Positions 24,293-36,886 of a stretch of 64,000 nt of DNA are shown piece by piece. The stretch spans positions 6,959,001-7,023,000 of the forward strand of contig JACGWO010000006.1 of assembly GCA_034509735.1 (NCBI GenBank), read 5' to 3'. The translations under genes were made by a program, and so were the position numbers. The notes under the pieces are model-generated. The model did no database searches and was not told the origin of the DNA. It saw only the letters and a list, made by a program, of their open reading frames with translations. Source of the stretch: Sesamum alatum. Taxonomy: Eukaryota > Streptophyta > Magnoliopsida > Lamiales > Pedaliaceae. How positions within the stretch are numbered: the first letter of the stretch is position 1; each line of letters opens with the position of its first letter.

Positions 24293-25856
24293 GGGATAAT
24301 TATATTTATACCCCCTCACTTATTGTCCATTTACACAAATCACCCCTGCCTTTTGAAAAATTACAAAAATCACCCCTGACAGCCTTTAAAACCCAAAAAT
24401 ACCCCTATTGATTTGGTCAAACTTTACTATAAATTTTGAAGGATAAAAATGACCTTAGGGGTGTTTCTGTAATTACCAAAAGGTAGAGGGGGTGTTAATG
24501 TAATGTCTATGAGGATGAGTAATATGAGCCCATATATTTTTTCATTATTTATATCAAACTTAAATTTAAATTTAAATTATTTTATTAATTTTTTTAATTA
24601 AATCTCTATATAAAATTATAATTTCTAATAATTGAAATATTAAATTATTCACTTAATATATATTTCTAAAATTAGTTACTAGATTATAAGTTTAAATTAA
24701 AAATATCATACTTGAATAAATTATTTGAAATTATTAAAATAAAAAAATATTTATCCTCTATTTTTATTTATAACTAAATTTTATTAAAATTAATATATTA
24801 TAATTTAAAATTATTTATGAATTTTATATAAATCATATCAGAATTAGTAAAATAAATAATTTATTTATTAAAAAGATATTTTTTTTAAATTATCCCTCAC
24901 CCCGCCGCCCCGCTTGCGCCCTTCTCGCCACCTCCCCGTCTGCGCCCGACCCCTCTTCCGCTTTCACCCGCCTTCGTTGTCGCCCTCCGCCACCTTCGTC
25001 TGCTATCTAAATATGTATGTACAAAAATATAAACATATATTATATATGTATAAATATATATACTTTTATATATGTATAAATATATATATATAGATATACA
25101 TATATGTATAATTTATTAATCATAGTCAAATTTAGATACAAATAAACTTAGTGGATAAATAATCTTTTAATTTTAAGAATCTAAAATCATTTATACAAGT
25201 GTGATAATTACAATTTAAATGTATAGCTTAGTAACTAATTTTTTGTATTATATTAATTAAATAATTTAATATTTTAATTATTAAAACGTGTAATATATGT
25301 AAAGATTCAATAAAAATAGTTACTAAAATAATTTAAACTTAAATTTAAGTTTGATATAATTTATTAATTTTAGTTATAAATAAAAATAGAGGACAATTTT
25401 TTTTTAATTTTAATAATTTCAAATAATTTATTCAAGTATGATATTTTTTTAATTTAAACTTATAATCTAGTAACTAAATTTAGAAATATATATTAATTGA
25501 ATAATTTAATATTTCAATTATTAGAAACTATAATTTTATATAGAGATTCAATTAAAAAAATTGATAAAATAATTTAAATTTAAATTTAAGTTTGATATAA
25601 ATAATGAAAAAATATATAGGCTCATATTACTCATCCTCATAGACATTACATTAACACCCCATCTACCTTTTGGTAATTACAGAAACACCCCTAAGGGCAT
25701 TTTTGTCCTTCAAAATTTATAGTAAAGTTTGATCAAATCAATAAGGGTATTTTTGAATTTTAAAGGCTGCCAGGGGTGGTTTCTGTAATTTTTCAAAAGG
25801 CAGGGGTGGTTTGTGTAAATGGACAATAGGTGAGGGGGTGTAAATGTAATTATCCC
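24293..25856. mobile_element. 1564-bp Mutator-type element with arms of almost 500 bp
   Basis: TSD TAAAATTTA at 24284-24292 and 25857-25865 is perfect. The left arm 24293 to about 24785 and right arm about 25365-25856 are near-identical inverted copies, starting GGGATAATTATATTTA. The centre holds a GC-rich island (24898-25010; ccgccgccccgcttgcgccc) followed by a second partial copy of the arm sequence. No transposase. It lies inside CACTA element 1 and is thus younger than it. 9211-12191 and 12192-12640 are the same family. Confidence 0.9.
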
Positions 25857-25872
25857 TAAAATTTAATACAAT

Positions 25873-26440
25873 ATTTAAACTAAGGTATATAAAAAAATTA
25901 CACATTCGAAAGGACGCACTGAATGCTCAATAAGTCTCTTCCTCGGTCTCAGCCTCGTCAAAGCCATCTTCATCATCTTAATCATCGGATTCACCATTTG
26001 ACGAGCGGGATGTACCTGCTCCATGTTGTGACATGGACAGATCAATGACCAACTATATTCCCGTTGGGTCATGAAGTTCATACGTTTGGTTGTTTGTACC
26101 AATATCTGGAGTAGGTACGACTTCATTGATCTGAAAGGCGACCTCGGTCCATCGCGAGTCACCGATTATTCTTCGAGCCTTGATTTTGCAAACAGCTTTC
26201 CGGTCGGCTTTGTCTCTCTTCATGCTCGGGTAATCCACGTAGTAGACTTGTACTGCTTGTTGCGCCAGTATGGATGGTTCATTCTTTTGGTAGAGCTTTT
26301 TGAAATTGACATCAACGATGTGATAACGAGAGTGTATCTTCACACCTCTCACCAGTACAACATGCAAACGTTTTTTGCATCCATCAATCTTCTCAACTGG
26401 TAAACCCAATTCTTTTATCAATTTCTTCATACTGTAATAA
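25873..26440 (-). pseudogene. CACTA element 1 TNP2-type gene, C-terminal part (DUF4216 region)
   Basis: The minus strand reads KKLIKELGLPVEKIDGCKK, then almost at once RGVKIHSRYHIVDVNFKKLY, QVYYVDYPSMKRDK and CKIKARRIIGDSRWTEV, the DUF4216-type tail of TNP2 proteins, ending in an acidic tail. In element 2 these two segments are separated by more than 700 bp including the Transposase_21 domain, so that domain is deleted here. The gene resumes at 32607 beyond the copia insertion. Confidence 0.75.
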
Positions 26441-26461
26441 TTGGGAGGGGGGGGGGGGGAG

Positions 26462-28785
26462 TGTTAGAATAGGAGACCGTCAAGCCAATTTCTTGGCTCT
26501 TTGTAAACTATTCTATACGATCTTTTTCAATAATATGTTAATTTAAGAAATGTTCTTTGGCCATCTTCATCATATGCTTTTAACATTGTATTTATATGAG
26601 CATTTGGTTGAAGCCCTTAGATCAATTATGCTACGGGGTTGGCTCACGCATATGATGACGACCTTGAAACCTACCTCTATGGTTTAATCTAAAATATTCC
26701 AAGTCGATGAATCAGTCGAGACAGGGCATCGACCATTCTTTAAAGACTTGCACTAAGTGATGCGTTTATATGATGAATGTCGAGTTTCATAAACAGAGAC
26801 ATATGACGTCTGCGCACTTTAGTGGATGCTTGATAAAGAGTTATCAAGTTCACTGAATTGACTCGCAGGATTTGTCATATGGAAGCACTATATGGCATGA
26901 TCGGTATGACTAGAACTCCTAGGCTACGATAGTGCACTAACTAGTCCTTAGACTTGAGGTTCCACAGTAACCTTGTGCATAGGACTGCTATGACTTGATC
27001 AAGTACAATGTGGTCTCCGGTTTCATCCTGGATCACTATACGGTCATGTTTCAGACATAGTTGAAGCATGCATGGAGGTTGGTGAGTTCCAAGATAGGAT
27101 CTGTTACTTATCATGAGATGATAACGAACCTCCTATGTTCTCTACATTATGCGTTCCTCGAAACCCATGGCCATGACTATTGATCAAATAGGAGATAGGG
27201 TTTTTCCTATATTGATAAATTGGAAGGATAACTTGAAGAGTTGATATATAGACATCAAAGTCGATAATGGGAATCGGTAACTAATTCCATACCCTAGACT
27301 TTGATCGGGAGGTTAGTAGCGGAGGGACCGTATCTGCATGGTACGCTTAGCTCACAGGTTCACGCAATAATTCACCTATTCTCTAATGCCATGGACCATT
27401 GCTAGATGACCACCCATGGTGACGGGTACCCTCCAGTTAAGGAGTTAATTGAGGGTGATTAATTATGATAAGATCTAATTAATCTAATGCAAGTAAGTTG
27501 CTAATTAAATTGTATATATGATACAAGCCCAAGTCTAGCTGAATAATGAACCTAAAGGGTCACACACAAATCCATGATGGAATTATTGGAATTAATTTAT
27601 AGAATTAATTATGGAGAATAAATCAATTAATTTAAGGAGTTAAAATTAATTGATTGAAAAGATTTATGAAATCATTTGATGGGAGTATTAAATAATATGA
27701 TTATTTAATTTGGAGTCTAAATTCACAAGCATTAATTTGATTAAGTAAGACTTGTGATAGATTAATTAAGATGAATCTATTTGAGCTTGAAAATTAATTA
27801 ATTAGATTAATGAATTTGAGCTTATATTTAATTAAGGAATTAAATATCATGGGCAAAATAATTAGTTGGGAATTAATTAAAATTGGACTTACTCCAATTG
27901 AAAATTAAGATAAAGCCCAAGACCTTAGCCCAAGCCCACAAGACAAGATTTATTGAACATAGACATGACTTGTTTTCATTTTTAGATGAAGAAGAAAATA
28001 TGAGTCATGCTAAAGCTTGTCTATAAAGAAGGCAAGTGTAAAAGAAGAAAATATGAGTCATGCTAAAACTTGTCTATAAAGAAAACAAGTGTAAAAGGAG
28101 AAAAGATGAGTCATGCTAAAACTTGTCTATGAAGAAGACAAGTGTTCTAAGAGTAAGACAAAAGGCCTTGTCTACATTCATTGTAACTAGTGCAAAGAAA
28201 TGCCTATAAAAAGGGGTACAAAGTAAGAGATTAATATACCAATTTTTTCACATACGAAGATATAAAAGACTCTTGCTTTCCTTTTGCTCTCTAGTTCTTA
28301 GACTTTCTCTGCTTCAAAGCTAGAAAGTCTAGCTTTCACTTTAGCATTGGTCTTATATTCATTTCTCATCTCCGAAAGAGAAGAATTCCCTTCATTTCTC
28401 CATAGATCAATAGTTGATCTACCTTAGTCCTCCAATACCTACTAGCATAGGTTTAAGGGTGATTCCATTATAGGTGGTTAGGACTAGCTTTAGAGGAAAG
28501 ACACTTGTGTTCCTACCGTGAACAACAATTAAAAGCGGTTCCGTTTTGATGTTCCACCTTTTTTAAGGTAAGGTCGTTGTTGAGAAAGTTCAAGTAACCA
28601 ACATCAACCGGAAAGCAAGAAAGGTTGGTTTCTCTTAACCATTCAATTGACATCCTTTTATGCATGAGATCCACATTGTAATAGCAACGAGACGGGCGAT
28701 TTGATCGCTAATTATAATATTATTTTCTAATTAAGAATGTAATTTCCGTTGCATTTAACGTCTCGGAGCTTATATGAATCTAACA
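26462..28785 (+). repeat. 5' LTR of the copia element, 2324 bp
   Basis: Ends TGTTAGA..TCTAACA. The TATA box is CTATAAAAAG near 28204. Three tandem 53-bp units start at 28000, 28053 and 28106 (atgagtcatgctaaa..cttgtctat). This is long for a copia LTR, and most of its length is unique AT-rich sequence. Confidence 0.85.
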
Positions 28786-30072
28786 GTGGTATCAGAGCCC
28801 GGTGATGCAAGTCAATTGAATTTATTTTGGTTTGATGTGATTTAATCGGATTAAATTGCTTAACATTTAATTTTATGTGTTAATCTCTTGATGTGTTGAA
28901 TTTAATTTTTGGGCATATTTCAATTGTTGAAATTTGATTCTATTGTGTTTCATCTTCCGCCTACATGGTTGGATTATTCTTCCGCCTATATGGTCGGATT
29001 TAATAGCGATTTTTGTATATTCTCAACTCTATTTTTGTTAGAGGATAATATACATATATATATATATATTATTTTTCTAATTTATATATGGATATAAATT
29101 GAGAAAGAAAATTGGATTTTCACTTTCAATTTCATTAGGAAAAATCAACATATTCTCCTAATATGATTAGGACAATTTCTTGGAAAGTCCTAGTTAATTT
29201 GACACTATGAATCAAGTGCCCATGAATTAAATTCAATTTCATTCCATGAAAAACATCATGTGATTTAACATAAGGAATTAAATTCTTTTGTTTTATTAGA
29301 TCTAAATATATATACATGATATTATTTGCATATATGATATGTGATATCTTTATGTAATAAATATATGGGATGACCATCCAACAAGGGCATGTTAGGTTTT
29401 ATTTCTTGTATATGATAAACAAGCAAACAAGAATAAAACATTGTAATGAGGTCTTGCATAAACAAATGGTTTAAAACCCTCACTTGGAGTGTCCAAGTTA
29501 AAATATTAAGCCCGTGATGGATGAAATCAAATTGGATTTGATAACCCAGACCTTCCATCCATAGTGACAAAGTATGAGATGCTATCACATTTCAATTCAT
29601 TGTCTCACGAGTCGTGGAATGATTTGGAAGTAGTGAAAAGCTGTACTATCACTATGAACAAGTAGATTACCTATTATCACTCTGTACCATGGGTCGTGGA
29701 GGGCGATAGTGGGGGGTCTTTTGGTCGATGGGTTGGGCTTAACATAGAGTAACATAATTCACTTGGAGTCCTTGGGATTATGTGAAAAATGAGGTAAAAC
29801 ACCTTGGGGATCTCATAAGATGAGAATGGTGAAAGTGACCTCCCACAGAATTATTTTCATGCGAATCGTAACAGTGGGGTATGAAATTCGTTCTATTGAC
29901 CTCAGGCCCACTAGGAAAAATGTTTCCCGAAAATCCATATGGGGGTTTATGGAATTTGAAGAAATAGTGGGAGAAATTTATGATTAAAGACCATGTCGTA
30001 AATTTAATTAATATTGAATGAAAGAATGCTAAAATCTCCATTGTTTCTTCTTTTCTTTCTTGTAGATTGAAA
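28786..30072 (+). other. copia leader with primer-binding site
   Basis: TGGTATCAGAGC follows the LTR by one base and is complementary to the initiator tRNA 3' end. The rest to 30072 is untranslated leader, including a TA repeat at 29050-29070. Open frames on the minus strand here are chance. Confidence 0.7.
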
Positions 30073-31878
30073 ATGTCTAAAAGTCCACTTGCTACCATAC
30101 TTGAGACAAAAAAACCTATTGGAACCAACTACGCCGACTGGCTAGGAATCTCAAAAATTATTTTGGATTCCGAGAAACGCTCTTATGTGTTGGAATCTCG
30201 TCCTCCAACTGAGCTTCTCGAGGATTCAACTAACGAAGAATGTGTGACATTCCAACGTTGGATCGATAATGAACTTCAGGCCCGTTGCCTTATGCTGGCA
30301 TCTATGAGCAATGAACTGCAAAAGCAACATGAACACCTTAAGTATGCATCTGAGATCTTTGTATGCTTACAAGAGTTGTTTGCGGTACAAGATCGGCATA
30401 TAAGATATGTAGCATCAAAAGGAGTTCTATCGGCAAAGATGAGTGAGGGGTCGTCTGTTCATGACCACGATGTCAAGATGCTTTCTCTCATTGAGAAGTT
30501 AGAATCTTTAAACGTAGCCATGAATAATGACTCCTAGATAGATGTGATCTTACAGTCATTACCGCCGACTTTTGAACAATTTGTTGTTAATTACAATATG
30601 AACGGTCTTGAGAAGACTGTTCCTGAATTGATCAATATGCTTATGCAATATGAGACTACTATAAAGAAGCCTGCACCAGTAATGCTAGCAACCCCATCCA
30701 CATCTTCCTCCATGACCAAAAGGGTCAAGAAATGGAGGAGAAATGGAATGGGAAGGAAGAAAAGCAATAAGGACGGCCGAGGGAAGGGCAAAGGGAAAAA
30801 GATAATCAAGGCCAATCCAGCAAATGATGAGTGTCATCACTGCCACGAAAAGGGCCATTGGAAGAGGAATTGCAAGAAGTTTCTTGCAACAGTCCAAGGT
30901 ATTTTCGTTGTTGAAATTAACATGGTTGCTAATAATGCTTCTTGGGTATTAGATACCGATTGTGGAGCTCATATTTGCAATGATTTGCAGGTAATGAGAA
31001 GAAGCAAAAAGTTAAGTGAAGGGGACGTGATCCTCAGGCTTGGAGACGACAAGCAAGTTGCTGCTGAAGCCGTTGGAACTATTCACTTAGCTATTAGCAA
31101 GGATGTTAGGATAGTACTTAATAGTTGTTATTATGTACCAAGTATGATAAGAAACATTGTATCTATACCTACTCTTGATGAAGAGGGGTATGAATTTTGT
31201 ATATCAAAACAATGTTTCTACTTAATGAGGAATGGTTCTTCTGTTTTACTTGGCACTTTAATAAATGGTTTATATACTATCATACAACATAATATGATTA
31301 TGAACGTTCAACATAAACAAAAATTGGATGATCAAGAAAATGCACAAACATGGCACGCTAGGTTGGGTCACATTTCCAAGGATAGGATGAAGAGGTTGAT
31401 TGACTCTAAAAATCTAGAAATAGAGAACTTAGATGCTCTTTCAACTTGTGAATCTTGTCTCAAGGGAAAAATGACCAAAACACCATTTGTTGGACAAAGT
31501 AGCCATGCCGCTGCACTGTTGGATTTAATCCACACAGATATTTGTGGACCTTTAAGTATTCCAGCTAGAGGAGGATTTTCTTACTTCATAACCTTTACCA
31601 ATGATCACTCACGGTTCGGTTATGTGTACTTAATGAAGTACAAGTCTGAAGCATTTGAAATCTTCAACGAGTTCAAACTTGAAGTAGAAAATCAAACTGG
31701 ACGAAAAATTAAGACCATTCGATCTGATCGTGGTGGTGAATACTTAAGTGGTGAATTCTTGAATTACTTAAAATAGAATGGGATTCTCTCTCAGTGGACC
31801 CCTCTTGCAACGCCACAACTTAATGGCGTGGCTGAAAGGAGGAACCGAACTTTGTTGGACATGGTTTGTTCCATGATG
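30073..31878 (+). pseudogene. copia gag-protease-integrase fragment
   Basis: One reading frame: gag from MSKSPLATI, a zinc knuckle CHHCHEKGHWKRNC near 30830, protease with LDTDCGAHIC (about 30946-30975), GAG-pre-integrase with WHARLGHISKDRMKRL, and integrase core with LLDLIHTDICGP, IRSDRGGEY and NGVAERRNRTLLD (the D, D and E positions). Three faults: a TAG at 30535-30537 in gag, a TAG at 31774-31776 before the catalytic E, and the protease Asp-Thr-Gly changed to Asp-Thr-Asp. The frame ends where pol is fused to LTR sequence at about 31878. It cannot give a working polyprotein. Confidence 0.9.
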
Positions 31879-32606
31879 AGTTTTACTAAAGCTTGTCTAT
31901 AAAGAAGACAAGTGTAAAAGGAGAAAAGATGAGTCATGCTAGAACTTGTCTATGAAGAAGACAAGTGTTCTAAGAGCAAGACAAAAGGCCTTGTCTACAT
32001 TCATTGTAACTAGTGCAAAGGAATGTCTTAAAAAGGGGTACAAAGTAAGAGATTAATATACCAATTTTTCTACATACAAAGATACAAAAAACTCTTGCTT
32101 TCCTTTTGCTCTCTAATTCTTAGACTTTCTCTCATTTAAAGCTAGAAAGTCTAGCTTTCACTTTAGCATTGGTCTTATGTTCATTTCTCATCTCCAAAAG
32201 AGAAGAATTCCCTTCATTTCTCCATAGATCAATAGTTGATCTACCTTAGTCCTCCAATACCTACTAGCATAGGTTTGAGGGTGATTCCATCATAGGTGGT
32301 GTGGACTAGCTTTAGAGGGAAGACACTTGTGTTCCTACCGTGAACAACAATTAAAAGCGGTTCCATTTTGACGTTCCACCATTTTTAAGGTAAGGTCGTT
32401 GTTGAGAAAGTTCAAGTAACCAACATCAACCGGAGAGCACGAAAGGTTGATTTCTCTTAACCATTCAGTTGACATCCTTTTATGCATGAAATCCACATTG
32501 TAATAGCAACGAGACGGGTGATTTGATCGCTAATTATAATATTTTTTTCTAATTAAGAATGTAATTCCGCTGCATTTAGTGTCCCGGGGCTTATATGAAT
32601 CTAACA
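31879..32606 (+). repeat. truncated 3' LTR of the copia element
   Basis: Matches 28010-28785 and ends CTAACA. It has two rather than three of the 53-bp units, and its TATA region reads cttaaaaagg. Its 5' 1.6 kb is missing together with the end of pol. Confidence 0.85.
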
Positions 32607-33330
32607 GGGAGTGTGATCGCGGGGCATTATATGATCAACCCATTGGCACAATCGATCATATGTATGCTCGAAAAAAACCCCTTTGGCCTTAATATTCACC
32701 AAACTAGCAATTGACCCAACTGAGATTGAGTGTAGCCGTTCCACAACGGTTGGTCGGCCACATGAACTACATAAAAGGTTTGACAACCCAGACACATAAT
32801 GATAGGGCCCCTTACCGTAATCTGAACTAGGACCGACATCAGAAGGATAAAATTGAGTACCATAATCATCTGGTCCCTCCTGGTTATAAGAAGACCAGAA
32901 AGACGGCCCGACAGCATCGAATACCATCCTCTGCGCCCAATCCATCTGAGTTGCATCATCCCAATGCGAACTACCCTCCTCTTGAACGGCTGGCGTTTGC
33001 TTCTGCTGCACAGGGGGCGCGGTCAATGCATCAAAGTATTCCTGCACCCTCTCCTCACCATGCGAAGTCCAAATATAATACTCCGGCATAAACCCTTTCA
33101 TAAACAAGTCAAAATTTATCTCGTCTGATGTTTTGAACCGTTCGTTTTTGTAATTTTGATAGGGACACTTAATCTTGTCCCCGTCCATATATGCACGCTG
33201 AGACTGGGTCATTCTAGAAATGCTGTAACACCATCCTCAAACTCCAGCGTCACACCCAGCAGGTCTCGATCGTACATCCATCTCCTCAACTGTCTTAACA
33301 TGATTAGTCCTACGTACATAAGCAATTCAC
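32607..33330 (-). pseudogene. CACTA element 1 TNP2-type gene, N-terminal part
   Basis: On the minus strand MLRQLRRWMYDRD (near 33305) leads into a transposase-associated domain with QSQRAYMDGDKIKCPYQN, NERFKTSDEINFDLFMKGFM and a proline/glutamine-rich linker, then SIASLVNIKAKG and LCQWVDHIMPRDHT. Relative to element 2 a short deletion breaks the frame just before QSQRAY. The leader exon with its donor (gttcag/gtaacaag) lies near 33390-33450. The gene stops at the copia insertion and continues at 26440. Confidence 0.75.
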
Positions 33331-33480
33331 AACAGTAATTAAATGACCAGAACAAATTTATATGTATACAACCATTAAAGAGTTTCAACTTGTTACCTGA
33401 ACAAAATACTTTTAAAGATCAATGCAAATTTGGCGGAGATTGTTGATATCTTCGATATTTGTGGGTAAAAATGAGTTTTT

Positions 33481-35993
33481 TTTTTATTTGTATAAATATT
33501 GATTTAACACCATAGTTCAATATAATATACATTCTCATTAATTAATCCAGACATATTTTAATCTGACACACAAACTTATACAAAATTGAAAATACATATT
33601 TTCCACATAAAATTAAAAATTGAAAACTAAAAATGACAACACAAACAAACTGAGCGACTGTCCAAAGAAGTTTAATGCGTGAAAATTGTATCTGTGGGAT
33701 ACTGTATTAAAATTGTATTATATTCATTATTTTTATTTTTATGTTTTATTTTAGCGTGACAAAATTTCCCTTTCTTTAATAGAAGTATTTATAGACTTAT
33801 ATATATTAACTAGTGAGACGTACGTGCGTTGCACGATATTCGTATTATCTCAATAAAATTATTATATTATAATAATAAAATAAGTTTATCAATAAAATCT
33901 TTAACAAAAGTGTATAGAATTGGTAGTTTATAAATAAAAAGTAATTTTTACACAGTACAAGCATATAATTAAAAAATTAAATAATATTTTTTATTCCATT
34001 TTATTAATTTTATATTATATATTATGTTTTTTCACATGGAATATATGCATTGTTTTTAGTAGAAAATGTCGAACATATAAATAAATTTGGTCCAAGGCCA
34101 TTAAATACATACGCAACAAACACACACACAAACATGTGTATAGGATATATATACATCGACTAAAGCTGATACATATAACTATATAGTTATATAGTGATTT
34201 ATTTATTTTTTATATTGAGAAATAATGCATACAAAAATTTAATAATTATTTGCAACATATACTTTAAAATATACAAATCTATTAAAGTAGAATAAATGGA
34301 TTTTTCTTTTCTGTAACATGATGCTTTTAAATTGTAATTTAATATTTGTTAAATAACACTCTTAGATTTACATTAAATGTTATTCTACATTGATGTTCAC
34401 ATCACAAAAGCAAACAATGAAAGTAAAATTTTGATTTTCTCTTTCACTTTTAACTTCTAAATTTTCATCATATTGATTTACACTAATTAAAATAAAGCAT
34501 GAAGTAAAAAATATATAATATTGTACTTGTCACGCCCCAAAAGCAGGACCATTGCTTTAGGCCCTATTTTCGGGACGCGACTTAACCGAAATTGTAACAA
34601 CAATATACTCACCAAAAAATTGGAACTTGATAACAAAAACAAGTATGAGACCGACTATTTAGCCTCCTTCCTAATCACCTTGATGTCTTTCCTAGGTCAG
34701 CAAAATTTGAACTTTTCAATTTATCACCTGCATTTGGAGGGAGAAACTCAAATTACGTAAGCAAAAGCTTATTGAGGCCATGAGTGGGTGCACGTCGAAG
34801 AAAAAATAGTCATAATAGGAAACTCAATCAAAAATACTTAAAACATATCTTATGTCTCCCAAAAAGACCATTTACTACCTTATTCTCCATGCACGTAGCA
34901 ACGCTGCGACCACATGGCAGCACCAATCAGACGCAAACAACCTCTAGCCTACCCATGAAAAAACACTCAACTGAGAACTAAATGACAGAGCCTCCACTGG
35001 CAGCCCAATGCTATCCCAGCTTCCCCTCGGAACCGTCTATCCCAAGGCCCATTGACTGCTTTGCAAGAATCACTTGACCAAATTCATAAAATCAGTCGAA
35101 CAATCATATAAAAATAGACGATTTAGAGACCGCATGCATATTGAATATTATGACGAACTAAACAATATCAAGATAAATGGAAGCTCTTGGATACTCATAT
35201 GGACTTTAAAGGTGGCTCCCAACGAAAGTTCATAACGAATATCGGAATTTTATATGATCAAAATAGTAATCACATGTAGCACTTAGCTCCATAGAGTTTC
35301 AAACGCCCAATCAATCCATATAGGTAACAGAATATCATATACATTTTCGTTTATCAATGAATAATTTTAAGAAACATTTAATTAAGTTTATCGCAAGAAA
35401 GAATATGTTTTTAAATGGTACTAACCATAAATCCCATGTGATGTGATTACTGTGGTCTATAGTTGGACTTATCTCGAAAAAATTGAGTTGGTAGTTTATG
35501 TGGGATCCTGTTATTATTCTAATATATTTAAAATTATGAGCATGATAGTCATGTATCATACTAGTCTTATCTATATTCAAGCACTAAATATAATGGGGGT
35601 AGTTTAATGAAATAGGATATGTGAATTCTATGTGAATGTAGCTACATACTAGTCCGGGTCACTAATCCGGGTGTGGTCGCATGGCCGGACCCGACGGGCC
35701 AGTACGCGGATCTTGGTTGTTTATGGTGATTTTGGTCCTTTTTCAGGGCCATTTGTATCTTTTCTTGATATTTGAGTTGCACCCCTATCATTAGTCCCCC
35801 ACTTCTTCTAGTGTAAATTATTACAATAGGAGAAGTCGAAAAGTCACCTCGTGAAACGTCACCAAAATTTTGTACCGGTATTTTATGCGGCCCTTGGAAC
35901 GGCTTGTCTTATTTTTACAAACTGTTACAAAATAATAAAGTCATGCCAAAAACCGTTACAAATTCCTTATTTATTTATTTTTAGTGTAAACAA
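33481..35993. other. intergenic sequence between the CACTA elements
   Basis: 33655-33779 is a reverse copy of the WAT1 copy B upstream region (15930-16060). Near 33812 is an actagtgagacgtacgtgcg motif followed by about 700 bp of AT-rich sequence. 34529-34580 (gtcacgccccaaaagcagga.. gggacgcgac) looks like a repeat end but was not identified. 35870-35990 has accgttaca words, suggesting the end of another CACTA-like element into which element 2 inserted. No genes seen. Confidence 0.4.
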
Positions 35994-36640
35994 CACTACA
36001 AAAAAATGCGGGAATAGGAACGGTAAGGTATGACCGTTCCAGTTACCGTTCCTACGACTGTTGTGGAATGGTAAACCATTGATGACGTCACAGTCGTGCT
36101 AATTGTAATAGAAATTAATAGGAACAGTCGGACCGTTCCTATTAGAGTGCCAAAAATGACGAGCCAATTTGTACACCTATAACCGTTCCTAAAGAGGACC
36201 TGATATATTTTGGACCTCAATTTGGAACACATGTGTGAGATTTGGAACGGTAAGTCGACCGGGAACACTGACCGTTACTGTATGTGTTCCAAAAACCGTG
36301 TCAATTTGGACCGGTTGGCTGACCGTTCCAACATGTAGTCCTACACGAGACCCTTTTACGCCATGGGGAAAAATGTGATGCAATTACCGTTCCAAATTAC
36401 GGGTATATAGTAAGTGAAATTGTGTTACAAGTACCGGTCCAAACAGTACGCCAAATAGGAACAGTGTGTTTTTGTTGTGCCTGATACCGTTCCTAATATG
36501 CTGTAACGACTATATTACAATGGTAACTTTACCGTTCCTGCTATCTCTCCTGAGACCGTTCCTAAAGCTGGAACAACGGCTATATTTCAACGGCTAGTTT
36601 TGTGTTCCAAATAATATTCCAATGATCGTTCCAATTTTTT
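35994..36640. repeat. left subterminal motif region of CACTA element 2
   Basis: Dense copies of ACCGTTCC/GGAACGGT and one-base variants in both orientations. In the En/Spm group such subterminal motifs bind the element-encoded protein; that role here is inferred. Confidence 0.75.
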
Positions 36641-36879
36641 CTATATATATGTCCCCCTTCTTTGTCATTGTTCTTATACTTACTCTCCAACTCATTTTGT
36701 ATTTGTAACTCCCCCCCTTGATTCTTTATACGAAAAATCGAACATATCAATTACCGAGCGCGAATTTTGCATTGATATTGATAGGTGTTTTGCTCAGGTA
36801 AGTATGCAAAATTATGTTATTTTTGCATATATATAAAATTTACTTTCGTCATTTAATTATTCTTGTGAATTATACGTAG
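36641..36879 (+). promoter_or_regulatory. promoter, leader exon and intron of the TNP2-type gene
   Basis: A tatatatat stretch near 36643 could serve as a TATA box. The leader runs to a strong donor (CTCAG/GTAAGT after 36797), and an intron ends at TACGTAG (36879), eight bases before ATG 36887. The same leader exon is recognisable in CACTA element 1 near 33430. Confidence 0.5.
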
Positions 36880-36886
36880 GACCAAT

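Larger units (their letters stand above)
26462..32606 (+). mobile_element. Ty1/copia element with TSD GGGAG, internally deleted
   Basis: Flanked by GGGAG at 26457-26461 and 32607-32611. The 5' LTR (26462-28785) starts TGTTAGA and ends TCTAACA. The primer-binding site TGGTATCAGAGC (28787-28798) matches initiator methionine tRNA. After a 1.3-kb leader come gag, protease and part of integrase (30073-31878). These join directly to the last 730 bp of the LTR (31879-32606). Reverse transcriptase, RNase H and the first two thirds of the 3' LTR are missing. It sits inside the TNP2-type gene of CACTA element 1 and is therefore younger. Confidence 0.9.
19555..33480 (-). mobile_element. CACTA (En/Spm) element 1, truncated and twice interrupted
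   Basis: The terminus CACTACAAAAAAATGCAGGA at 19555 is followed by about 800 bp dense in aggaacggt-type motifs. On the minus strand come a Transposase_24 gene (20407-21938) and a TNP2-type gene split into 25873-26440 and 32607-33330. The layout is the mirror image of CACTA element 2 (35994-44081). Homology to element 2 ends near 33480, inside the exon 1 region of the TNP2-type gene, so the far end is lost and no TSD can be checked. Insertions: 24293-25856 and 26462-32606. Confidence 0.85.

Noticed and set aside
29778..30128. 116-codon minus-strand frame
   Set aside because: Lies in the copia leader and overlaps the gag start. No protein-like pattern.
34529..34580. LTR start at gtcacgcccc
   Set aside because: Looks like the edge of a known type of plant repeat, but there is no second copy, no matching end and no coding sequence in the window.
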